Assembly: GCA_910577325.1 (NCBI GenBank)
Contig: CAJTMR010000001.1
Coordinates: forward strand, 1-49,430
DNA: 49,430 nt
Reading direction: 5' to 3'
Source of the DNA: an uncultured Parabacteroides sp.
Lineage (GTDB): Bacteria; Bacteroidota; Bacteroidia; Bacteroidales; Tannerellaceae
Shown here: positions 42,249 through 49,430 of the stretch, one piece after another
Numbering within the stretch: position 1 is the stretch's first letter
How the letters are laid out: each line of letters opens with the position of its first letter
Made by a program: the position numbers and the translations under genes
Notes under the pieces: generated by a model
The model's input: only the letters and a program-made list of their open reading frames with translations
Told to the model about the DNA's origin: nothing
Databases searched by the model: none

Positions 42249-43754
42249 ATGGATATTCTGACAAATACGATATCACTACTCTTCCGCCCCCGGCAAAAAG
42301 AGATCGCAAGATTTGCACAAGATGCAGACGCTATCCAGCGCAAACAGTTGAACTTCCTTCTTTCCGCCGCCCGGAATACCGAGTGGGGACTGAAATATGA
42401 CTACAAAAGTATTCAGGGATATGCAGATTTTCGTGATCGGATTCCTTTGCAAACCTACGACGACATAAAGCCATACGTTACCCGTATGATAAACGGAGAA
42501 AAGAATATTCTCTGGCCTTCAGCCGTGCGGTGGTACGCAAAAAGCAGCGGAACCACGAACGACAAAAGCAAATTTCTTCCCGTCACACCCGAAATTCTGA
42601 AAGGGTGTCATTACAAAGGTGGTTTCGACACTGTTTCCATTTATCTCCGGAATAATCCCGACAGCCATTTCTTTGCTGGCAAAGGGCTTATACTGGGCGG
42701 AAGCCACAGCCCTTCCCCCTTGAATCGGAATGCACATTGCGGGGATCTTTCCGCCGTCCTGTTACAGAACCTACACCCTCTCGCCAACCTGATCCGCGTC
42801 CCCAGCAAAAAGATCATCCTGATGGATGAATGGGAAAGCAAGATCAAAACGATCGTCGAAAGCACTTGGAAAAGCGACGTGAACAGCCTCTCCGGCGTTC
42901 CCTCATGGATGTTGGTACTGATCAAGGCTGTGCTGCAAAAAGCGGGATGCGAATACCTGACGGACGTCTGGCCCAATATGGAGGTTTTTTTCCACGGCGG
43001 GATCAGCTTCGAGCCGTACCGAGATCAGTACAAGACATTGATTCCTTCGGACCGAATGCGTTATATGGAAACATACAACGCTTCGGAAGGTTTCTTCGGA
43101 CTCCAGGACGATCCAGCGAGACACAGCTTGCTACTGATGATCGACTACGGCATCTTCTTCGAATTTATCCCTATTAACGAAGTGGGCAGCGAACACCCGA
43201 ACATCCTTCCGTTAGAAGCCGTAGAGATAGGAAAAAACTATGCGATGGTAATCACAACTGCCGGTGGACTATGGCGCTACCAGATCGGAGACACGATCCG
43301 TTTCACCTCCCTCTATCCGTACAAATTCGTGATATCGGGACGTACCAAGAACTTTATCAATGCCTTCGGGGAAGAGTTGATGGTAGACAATGCCGACAAA
43401 GCAATCAGCAACGTCTGCCGCCTGACGGGAGCCAAGGTGAAAGAATACACCGCCGCTCCCCTTTTCATGCTGGACAAAGCGAAGGGCCGCCATCAATGGA
43501 TGATCGAATTCGAAAAACAGCCGCCTTCACTGGATGATTTCGCCTCTTTGCTGGACAAGACTTTGCAACAACTTAACTCCGACTACGAAGCCAAACGCTA
43601 TAAAGAAATCTCCCTCCAACAACTGGAAATCCAAGTCGCCCGTGAAGGAACTTTCTACGAATGGCTTCGCCGGAAAGGGAAATTAGGAGGCCAGCACAAA
43701 ATCCCCCGCCTCAGCAACGACCGGACGTTTATAGAAGAACTGATGGCTATCTAA
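42249..43754 (+). CDS. GH3-family (auxin-responsive-type) acyl-adenylating protein
   Basis: A 501-aa member of the ANL superfamily related to plant GH3 acyl-amido synthetases. The ATP/AMP loop is KSSGTTNDKSK (98-108). Further conserved segments are YNASEGFFGLQDD, GGLWRYQIGDTIRF and SGRTKNFINAFGEEL, the last marking the mobile C-terminal domain. The bacterial substrate is unknown; acyl acid plus amino acid ligation is plausible by homology. Its end overlaps the PAP2 gene by 4 bp, tail to tail. Confidence 0.9.
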   Translation: MDILTNTISLLFRPRQKEIARFAQDADAIQRKQLNFLLSAARNTEWGLKYDYKSIQGYADFRDRIPLQTYDDIKPYVTRMINGEKNILWPSAVRWYAKSSGTTNDKSKFLPVTPEILKGCHYKGGFDTVSIYLRNNPDSHFFAGKGLILGGSHSPSPLNRNAHCGDLSAVLLQNLHPLANLIRVPSKKIILMDEWESKIKTIVESTWKSDVNSLSGVPSWMLVLIKAVLQKAGCEYLTDVWPNMEVFFHGGISFEPYRDQYKTLIPSDRMRYMETYNASEGFFGLQDDPARHSLLLMIDYGIFFEFIPINEVGSEHPNILPLEAVEIGKNYAMVITTAGGLWRYQIGDTIRFTSLYPYKFVISGRTKNFINAFGEELMVDNADKAISNVCRLTGAKVKEYTAAPLFMLDKAKGRHQWMIEFEKQPPSLDDFASLLDKTLQQLNSDYEAKRYKEISLQQLEIQVAREGTFYEWLRRKGKLGGQHKIPRLSNDRTFIEELMAI

Positions 43755-44539
43755 AACCGCCACGAGAGATAGAAGCCACCGCCGTAGGAGCCAAGCGTCG
43801 GAGCGACGACCAGGCGATCACTACCTTTCATATTGATCTTACGAGCAATCGCATTACGGACAGGGAAATAGGTCAAGTAGGCAAGTTCGACAGAGAGAAT
43901 GCCGAAACCGGCTCCCGCCACCACATCGGCTACCCAATGCCGATTGTTGTACAAACGCGAACAACCAACAAAGGTCGCCAGCGCATAGCCGGAATAAGCC
44001 AACACCGGACTGCTGTCTTTAAATTCCTTCCAAGCGATATGCGCCCCTAAAAAAGCATTGGCGGTATGCCCGGAAGGAAACGAGTGAGGACCGCCGTCGG
44101 GACGTATTTCACCTACAGTATACTTGACCGCCCGCGTCATAGCGGCATTGAAACCTTCAGCAATGACAACCAGACAAAGTTGATCCACCCAGTTATGTTT
44201 CTCCTTCCCCATCAAGTCACAGACAAAAACCCAACCCAACATTCCCCATTCCATATAATCATCGACCCGTAATTTCTTGACGGAATCCTTGCGGGAAAAG
44301 AGGTGGAAATCGTTCATCCCGTCTATGGCAGTTCCAACCGCCCCGACAGTTATAAAGGAAGCAGGAAGGATCAGGCTTTTCGGCTTGAATTTATATTCGA
44401 CTACGGACATCCGAAACGTACTGTCCTGTTCTCCCGCATCGGGCACGGAAAGGCATAAAGACGTTTCGCAAACCGCCCCTACGCCTTTCTCTATTGTAAA
44501 CTGGAATAATACCAGCAGGATGCAAATAAAAGATTTCAC
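43751..44539 (-). CDS. Secreted PAP2-family phosphatase
   Basis: A 262-aa phosphatase with a signal peptide (FICILLVLFQF). The PAP2 site is present: KYTVGEIRP (motif 1), SFPSGHTANAF (motif 2, catalytic His) and SRLYNNRHWVADVVAG (motif 3). The C-terminus (APTLGSYGGGFYLSWRF) ends in an aromatic-rich strand with terminal Phe, like the last strand of an outer-membrane barrel. It lies 81 bp after the phosphate transporter gene and may be co-transcribed. It may release phosphate from lipid or nucleotide phosphates in the periplasm. Confidence 0.9.
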   Translation of the reverse strand: MKSFICILLVLFQFTIEKGVGAVCETSLCLSVPDAGEQDSTFRMSVVEYKFKPKSLILPASFITVGAVGTAIDGMNDFHLFSRKDSVKKLRVDDYMEWGMLGWVFVCDLMGKEKHNWVDQLCLVVIAEGFNAAMTRAVKYTVGEIRPDGGPHSFPSGHTANAFLGAHIAWKEFKDSSPVLAYSGYALATFVGCSRLYNNRHWVADVVAGAGFGILSVELAYLTYFPVRNAIARKINMKGSDRLVVAPTLGSYGGGFYLSWRF

Positions 44540-44620
44540 TAAACACCTTATTGATTTTCGCCCTCAAAGGAACAAAAAACTTCTTACATCACAACTATCG
44601 ATTTGCTATTTTACCATCCA

Positions 44621-46876
44621 TTATTCTTTTTGGAACTTACGGCTCACCTTTAGCAAATTCGCAGTAAAGGATACCACATTTTGGGCTTCCTGTACCATAT
44701 TCAAATAGACCATGCTGACTTTCGTGCTGCCGCTTTGTCCTTGAATACGTTTCAGTTCTTCCTTCTTCAAAAGCGTCAGCCGGGCCGTCAAGTCAACCGA
44801 CTCGGCCACCAGATCATCCATACGATGGTAATCATTGCTTTCGATCATAGCCGAACTGCGGTTCAAGAAAGAAACGATATTGCCGGTCATCTTTCCGAAA
44901 TCCTCTTTCTGTACCTCGCTGAGAGGACTGAAATGGTTATCGACATGCTCCTTGCCCGGTTCCGTCAGACGGCGGATACTGAACACGATCTCGCTGGCAA
45001 AATCATTCCCCTGATAATAATACAGACCCTTATCGATCGCAATATCATGTTCCAACTGGGTAACTCCCAGCGTGCCGACACGTTTGACCTGTTTCAAATA
45101 ACTCCTTTTTTCCTCAATCGCGCTCATCACCTTGCGAAGTTCACGCAGGTTCTCGTCCATAAAACCATGAACGGAACGGCTGAAAGCATCGGAAGCGAAG
45201 TTCAGGACATTGCAAAGCTCCTCGCGGCTATGTTCGCGGAACAAAGAAAGAGCTTCACGTTTATCCTTCGTCTCACGCAATTTGGAGATCGTCGAATCGA
45301 CTTCTTCCCGCATGGCTTCCTTCTTCATTTTTTTACGGTAAGTCAGATGACTGCGGATCAACATATAAATGGCCAGTCCGACCATTGCCGCCATCGCCGC
45401 CACCCCTCCGATATGGATCAACAGAGCCACCACGAAACAGATCGTAAAAGCTGCACCAGCCGTAATAAACCAACCTCCGATCACGGAAAGCACGCCGGTG
45501 ATACGGTAAACCGCACTCTCACGCCCCCAGGCACGGTCGGCGAGCGAACTACCCATCGCCACCATAAAAGCCACATAAGTCGTTGACAAAGGCAACTTCA
45601 AAGAAGTACCCACAGCAATAAGCAAACCGGAAAGCACCACATTGACAGACGCGCGTACCAAGTCGAAACTCGCTTTATCTTCAAGAAGAATCTCGTTATT
45701 ATTGAAACGGCTGTCGATCCAGTCCTTCGCCCGTGGAGGAACCACGCTCAAGATCGTAGCGGAAATATTATTGCAAGTACGGACCAACGTTCTCGCCACC
45801 GGCGAAGTCCCGAAGTTCTCGCTTCCTTCCGACTGACGCGAAAGATCCAGAGAAGTCTTCACGACATTATGCGCCTTCTTGGAAGTCGCAAGGGCAATGA
45901 CCATAACCAGTCCGGAGCCTACCAGAAAATACCAGGGAGTCTTGGCCGGCTGAAGCAACGATTCCATCAGGAACGTATCGGTAGTAGTCGTCCCACCTTG
46001 CGCCATCAAATCCATATAAGACGAATAACCGGCCAAAGGAACCCCGATAAAGTTTACCAAGTCATTGCCCGCGAAGGCAAGCGCAAGCGCAAACGTACCC
46101 ATCAGGATCACCACCTTGAACACGTTCACTTTCAACCAATACAACACCTGCATCAGGATCGTGAAGAAGATGAAAGCTCCCCACACCACCTTGTCCGTAT
46201 TTTCATAGATCAGGTTCTTCAGGTCGCCTTCCATGAAAAAACTCCCCTTCAACCCCTTGATCAGCATAAAATAAAGGATAGACGTAGCAGCCAGACCGGC
46301 AAACAGCCCGATAAAATAGCGGGCATGCTTCTTATAATTAAAGGTAAAGATAATACGCGAAATATATTGCACCACCGCCCCGAAGAAGAAAGCTATCGCC
46401 ACGGAAAGGAAGATACCGAGTATCACCGTGAAAGCTTTGTCCGTATTCAGCAAGTCGCCCAACTGGAGCATCCCGTTGGAATTGGCAATCTTGATCAATG
46501 AAATCGCAACCGTACCGCCCAGCAACTCGAAGACCAGCGAAACGGTAGTCGAAGTGGGCATACCCAGTGAGTTAAAGATGTCCAGCAACACCACATCGGT
46601 GAGCATGACCGCCAGCAAAATACACATGATCTCCGAAAAGAAGAAATGTTGCGGCTGGTAAATCCCGTGCCTGGCAATGTCCATCATCCCGTTGGAAAGC
46701 GAGGCTCCGACAAAGATGCCGATCGCGGCAATCACCATTATTACTTTAAAAGATGCTGCTTTCGACCCTATCGCCGAATTCAAGAAGTTTACCGCATCGT
46801 TGCTGACCCCGACTGACAGGTCGAATACCGCCAGCACAAAAAGGAAAATGATCAGAAAAAGATAGAATGTCTCCAT
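44621..46876 (-). CDS. PiT-family phosphate transporter with PhoU-like tail
   Basis: A 751-aa inner-membrane phosphate symporter. The inverted PiT signatures are GVSNDAVNFLNSAIGSKA near the N-terminus and LPLSTTYVAFMVAMGSSLA in the second half. About ten TM helices extend to residue 515. The remaining 235 residues are soluble and helical, like DUF47/PhoU-type regulatory domains (LNRSSAMIESNDYHRMDDLV). The fused form is common in Bacteroidetes as I recall. It heads a leftward unit with the PAP2 phosphatase. Confidence 0.92.
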   Translation of the reverse strand: METFYLFLIIFLFVLAVFDLSVGVSNDAVNFLNSAIGSKAASFKVIMVIAAIGIFVGASLSNGMMDIARHGIYQPQHFFFSEIMCILLAVMLTDVVLLDIFNSLGMPTSTTVSLVFELLGGTVAISLIKIANSNGMLQLGDLLNTDKAFTVILGIFLSVAIAFFFGAVVQYISRIIFTFNYKKHARYFIGLFAGLAATSILYFMLIKGLKGSFFMEGDLKNLIYENTDKVVWGAFIFFTILMQVLYWLKVNVFKVVILMGTFALALAFAGNDLVNFIGVPLAGYSSYMDLMAQGGTTTTDTFLMESLLQPAKTPWYFLVGSGLVMVIALATSKKAHNVVKTSLDLSRQSEGSENFGTSPVARTLVRTCNNISATILSVVPPRAKDWIDSRFNNNEILLEDKASFDLVRASVNVVLSGLLIAVGTSLKLPLSTTYVAFMVAMGSSLADRAWGRESAVYRITGVLSVIGGWFITAGAAFTICFVVALLIHIGGVAAMAAMVGLAIYMLIRSHLTYRKKMKKEAMREEVDSTISKLRETKDKREALSLFREHSREELCNVLNFASDAFSRSVHGFMDENLRELRKVMSAIEEKRSYLKQVKRVGTLGVTQLEHDIAIDKGLYYYQGNDFASEIVFSIRRLTEPGKEHVDNHFSPLSEVQKEDFGKMTGNIVSFLNRSSAMIESNDYHRMDDLVAESVDLTARLTLLKKEELKRIQGQSGSTKVSMVYLNMVQEAQNVVSFTANLLKVSRKFQKE

Positions 46877-47007
46877 AATTACCTGTTATTTATTTGATTG
46901 CAAAGATCCAAAACAAATATTACGCCCTAATGACATCCACGTTACAAACACGTTACAAGCGCCATTGCTCGTATTGCAAGAACAATCGGAGAAAAAAGAA
47001 GGTTACG

Positions 47008-47037
47008 CGACTAAGGGTTTTTCTCTATATTCGCGAC
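47008..47037 (+). promoter_or_regulatory. Two-part ECF-type promoter motif, copy 1
   Basis: CGACTAAGGG (47008-47017), a 15-nt spacer, then GCGAC (47033-47037), 59 bp before the sigma factor ATG. The same pair, with identical spacing, recurs before the anti-sigma gene. Autoregulation of the sigma gene is inferred. Confidence 0.65.
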
Positions 47038-47096
47038 TTTTAATATAGATACATTGTTAATCATACTTACACTTGGGAAAGAATCGAGACGATAGT

Positions 47097-47633
47097 ATGC
47101 AGTGGGTTTACGAAATGGCTTTGTCAGACTCGCAAATAGCACTTAAGTCGCTTTACATGGCCTACTTCGGTCCGCTAATGCGATTTACAGGCATGTATGT
47201 CTCATCACCGGCAGAAGCCGAAGAGATCGTTTCCGATACCTTCTTAGCCATCTGGAACAACCGCAAGCAACTCCCCGGTATCGGCAATTTCGATTCTTAC
47301 ATTTATACGGTAGCCCGCCACAAGGCGATCAGTTATTACCGCAAACAGCACCTGGAGCAGGTATCGCTGGACGAAATACCCATCGACCTTTTCACCTCGG
47401 CCGAAACAACTCCGGAAGAAGAGCTTATCAGCCGGGAAGGAATACGCCGCCTGAACCTGGCGATCGACTTGCTGCCCGCCAAATGCAAGATGGCTTTCAA
47501 ACTCGTCCGCGAAGACAAGCTCAAATACAAAGAAGTAGCCGCCATCCTCGACATCTCCGTCAAAACCCTGGAAGCACACTTGGCGAATGCCGTCCGGAAA
47601 CTGCGGGAAACGCTTGCCGACGATTGCATCTGA
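47097..47633 (+). CDS. ECF sigma-70 factor (FecI-like)
   Basis: A 178-aa extracytoplasmic-function sigma. Region 2 includes EAEEIVSDTFLAIWNNRKQL and the -10 binding helix; region 4 includes KEVAAILDISVKTLEAHLANA with the -35 binding helix-turn-helix. The ATG at 47097 is chosen because an upstream TTG at 47073 lies too near the promoter motif. With the FecR and SusC genes downstream it forms a trans-envelope signalling module: the receptor senses a glycan or other ligand, FecR relays it, and the sigma activates the operon. Confidence 0.94.
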   Translation: MQWVYEMALSDSQIALKSLYMAYFGPLMRFTGMYVSSPAEAEEIVSDTFLAIWNNRKQLPGIGNFDSYIYTVARHKAISYYRKQHLEQVSLDEIPIDLFTSAETTPEEELISREGIRRLNLAIDLLPAKCKMAFKLVREDKLKYKEVAAILDISVKTLEAHLANAVRKLRETLADDCI

Positions 47634-47646
47634 AAAGCAACACCCC

Positions 47647-47711
47647 GGCAGGAAATAAAAGTTCCATGCCTATGAAAATTTATTCCCCTGCCAGTGAAAA
47701 TAAATTTTCAC
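47647..47711 (+). terminator. Two hairpins after the sigma gene
   Basis: GGCAGG (47647-47652) pairs with CCTGCC (47687-47692), with extension by AT pairs. A second palindrome, GTGAAAAT...ATTTTCAC (47694-47711), follows. They may terminate or attenuate transcription between the sigma and anti-sigma genes, which each have a promoter motif. Confidence 0.45.
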
Positions 47712-47752
47712 CTAATAGAAACGAATGAAAACTTTCTATCTTTTTCTCATTC

Positions 47753-47782
47753 CGACTAAGGGTATTCTCATTTCCCTGCGAC
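47753..47782 (+). promoter_or_regulatory. Two-part ECF-type promoter motif, copy 2
   Basis: CGACTAAGGG (47753-47762), a 15-nt spacer, then GCGAC (47778-47782), 22 bp before the anti-sigma ATG. The motif starts of both halves are 25 bp apart, exactly as in copy 1. Confidence 0.65.
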
Positions 47783-47804
47783 TATATATACAGAAACACA
47801 TAGA

Positions 47805-48818
47805 ATGGAAAACAGAATAAACCATATAATCGCACGTGTCCTGAGTGGAGAAAGTTCTGCGGACGACATCCTTTCGCTAAGCGAATGGCTGAACGAAAAC
47901 GAAAGGAACCGGGATGAATTCCGGCGGCTCAAGAACTACTGGGATGCAGATGTAGCTTTCAAGCATTCCATCACCCCTGCTTTCTCAGCCGACAAGCTGC
48001 TCCGGCAAATAGACTTCCAAGACAAGCGCACCCAAAGAACACAGTTATGGAACAGATATGTTCCTTTGGTTGCGGCAGTCACCCTGTTATTCATCTTTCC
48101 GACTGCGTTTTTCCTCCATTACAAGAATGATCGTGCCACAGAATACTACACCTTGCTGACGGACGAACACAAATCCAACTTCACACTGGAAGACGGAACC
48201 GTCATCACATTGAACAAAAACAGCCGCCTCAGCTATTCCGACAAATACGGGAAAAGCAACCGCGACGTCAAATTAGAAGGCGAAGCCTATTTCGAAGTGG
48301 CAAAAGATTCAGGAAAACCTTTCCAAGTAGAGATGAACGGCGCCTCCATTATCGTATTAGGCACGCACTTCAATGTGAAAGCGGATACGGAATCCGACGA
48401 TATCACAGCAACCCTGGTGGAAGGTTCCATCCGTTTCAAAGGCGCAAAGCAGAATATCGTGATGACGCCGAACCAGCAACTTACTTTCAGCAGGTCGACA
48501 AATAAGGTGGATGTCAAAGAAATAGACACCGATACTTTCACTGCCTGGAAAGACGGGCTGTTGAAATATAAGTCCATATCATTCACCCAACTGGTCGAAA
48601 ACCTAAAAGATATCTATCAAGTAGAAATCCAAATTGACGATGAAAGACTGACAGATCCGTCTATTACCGTCTCCGGAACATTTGACCAGAAACAAAGTTT
48701 CGACCAGATCTTGAAAGTGATCTCATACAGTTTACCTGTACGATGGACGAATGATAACGGTATTTACCACATTCAGTATGCAACACTAAAAAAGACAATG
48801 CCTATGGGAAAACACTGA
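47805..48818 (+). CDS. FecR-family anti-sigma factor
   Basis: A 337-aa inner-membrane protein. The cytoplasmic N-terminus (1-84) has the anti-sigma segment with SLSEWLNENERNRDEF. One TM spans about 85-106. The periplasmic FecR domain has FTLEDGTVITLNKNSRLSY, LEGEAYFEVAKDSGKPF and VLGTHFNVKA, and a C-terminal secretin/TonB-like domain (about 250-325) that binds the receptor's signalling domain. It has its own promoter motif and is followed by the SusC gene after 85 bp. Confidence 0.95.
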   Translation: MENRINHIIARVLSGESSADDILSLSEWLNENERNRDEFRRLKNYWDADVAFKHSITPAFSADKLLRQIDFQDKRTQRTQLWNRYVPLVAAVTLLFIFPTAFFLHYKNDRATEYYTLLTDEHKSNFTLEDGTVITLNKNSRLSYSDKYGKSNRDVKLEGEAYFEVAKDSGKPFQVEMNGASIIVLGTHFNVKADTESDDITATLVEGSIRFKGAKQNIVMTPNQQLTFSRSTNKVDVKEIDTDTFTAWKDGLLKYKSISFTQLVENLKDIYQVEIQIDDERLTDPSITVSGTFDQKQSFDQILKVISYSLPVRWTNDNGIYHIQYATLKKTMPMGKH

Positions 48819-48837
48819 TATTCTAAAACAGTACTGA

Positions 48838-48856
48838 AGCCTGCTTAGTGCAGGCT
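48838..48856 (+). promoter_or_regulatory. Hairpin between anti-sigma and receptor genes
   Basis: A perfect 7-bp stem (AGCCTGC / GCAGGCT) with loop TTAGT in the FecR-SusC gap. There is no T-run, so processing or attenuation is more likely than termination. Confidence 0.5.
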
Positions 48857-48903
48857 ACACAATGAACAACCCAATTATTAATCTCTTAAATCAATACATA
48901 AGC

Positions 48904-49430
48904 ATGAAAAATGTTTCGTATTACAGGCATCTTCATCCTGAAAGCCTGAAAAAATTAGTGGCAATGACAAAAATCACGGCGGTTTCGCTATTGACAGTTT
49001 TACCTTCCACAATGCAAGCGGAACCAACCTATTCGCAATCAGTAGTGATATCCATCAAAACAGAGCGGATACTTCTCACCGACCTGTTTTCACAGATAGA
49101 AAAACAAAGCGAATTTCTATTTTTCTATGTAGATAAAGATGTTGCAGACATCAAAGTCAATGTAAAGGCCAGCAGCAGTCAAATTGATGAGATCCTGACA
49201 CAAGCATTAACAGGTACAGGGTTGGCATACACCATCAATGACCGGAATATCAACATTATGCGAAAAGCATACGCCCGGCAACAACAGACCAAGCAGATCA
49301 CGGGGAAAGTCCTTGACAGCAACGGTGACCCGATCATCGGAGCCAATGTCGTAGAGAAAGGAACGACTAACGGGTCCATTACTGATGTTGAAGGCCTCTT
49401 CAACATCAGTATAGCACCAGGTGCTATACT
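48904..49430 (+). CDS. SusC/RagA-type TonB-dependent receptor, 5' end only
   Basis: The first 175 residues of an outer-membrane receptor cut by the window edge. A signal region (about 15-40, TKITAVSLLTVLPSTM) is followed by an STN signalling domain (about 47-118: SIKTERILLTDLFSQIEKQS, FLFFYVDKD, LAYTINDRNINIM) that contacts FecR. A carboxypeptidase-regulatory-like beta-sandwich then begins (ITGKVLDSNGDPIIGANV). The STN domain confirms transducer function. A SusD partner is expected to the right. Confidence 0.92.
   Translation, partial: MKNVSYYRHLHPESLKKLVAMTKITAVSLLTVLPSTMQAEPTYSQSVVISIKTERILLTDLFSQIEKQSEFLFFYVDKDVADIKVNVKASSSQIDEILTQALTGTGLAYTINDRNINIMRKAYARQQQTKQITGKVLDSNGDPIIGANVVEKGTTNGSITDVEGLFNISIAPGAI

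Overview
The window looks like the chromosome of a gut Bacteroidales bacterium, most likely Parabacteroides or a close relative. The grounds are: Bacteroidetes-type promoters with a TAnnTTTG -7 box in front of many genes; a long (613 aa) IspG; an ECF sigma / FecR anti-sigma / SusC-type TonB receptor trio; a tmRNA whose tag reads GENNYALAA; DUF4254 and DUF5672 glycan genes; and GH110, GH2 and sulfatase enzymes. The genus is inferred from memory of these families, not from a search.

Layout. 1-1.8 kb: the 5' end of a DUF3575-type gene, a segment of about 420 bp bounded by a 19-bp inverted repeat, and a tyrosine recombinase. This reads as a phase-variable fimbrial-type locus whose promoter can flip. 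1.8-2.1 kb: one copy of a dispersed repeat. 2.2-7.1 kb: a housekeeping run rpoN, PAP2-like, gcvH, purE, ispG. 7.2-9.0 kb: a GH110-like lipoprotein, divergent from cysS (9.1-10.6 kb) across a perfectly symmetrical promoter pair. 10.8-11.2 kb: a hotdog thioesterase, preceded by a small element with terminal inverted repeats. 11.3-19.5 kb: a five-gene leftward operon for a tripartite MacAB/TolC-like system with two FtsX permeases; a tandem 17-nt operator-like repeat lies upstream.

19.9-27.3 kb is a surface-glycan cluster of three transcription units: GT32 plus a nucleotide-sugar dehydrogenase (leftward); a WaaP-like kinase plus DUF5672 (rightward); and DUF4254, GT9, a Gtf3-like transferase and a GT2-like transferase (leftward). 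It probably builds lipopolysaccharide core or a related glycan. 27.3-27.8 kb: the second copy of the dispersed repeat, split by 199 bp of unrelated sequence. 27.9-35.4 kb: a large GH2 lipoprotein, a structured gene-poor stretch, tmRNA, and an esterase-sulfatase pair. 35.7-46.9 kb: core metabolism and transport (pdxB, an MFS transporter, purN, acpP-fabF-rnc, pfkA, a GH3/ANL-family protein, a secreted PAP2 phosphatase and a PiT phosphate transporter with a PhoU-like tail). 47.1-49.4 kb: ECF sigma, FecR anti-sigma and the start of a SusC-like receptor. The same two-part motif with identical internal spacing precedes both the sigma and the anti-sigma gene.

The strongest leads are the invertible segment at the left end, the dispersed repeat family, the two-copy ECF promoter motif, the tandem operator upstream of the efflux operon, and a terminator-like hairpin that overlaps the start of rnc. 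I see no tRNA, rRNA, CRISPR array or intact insertion sequence.
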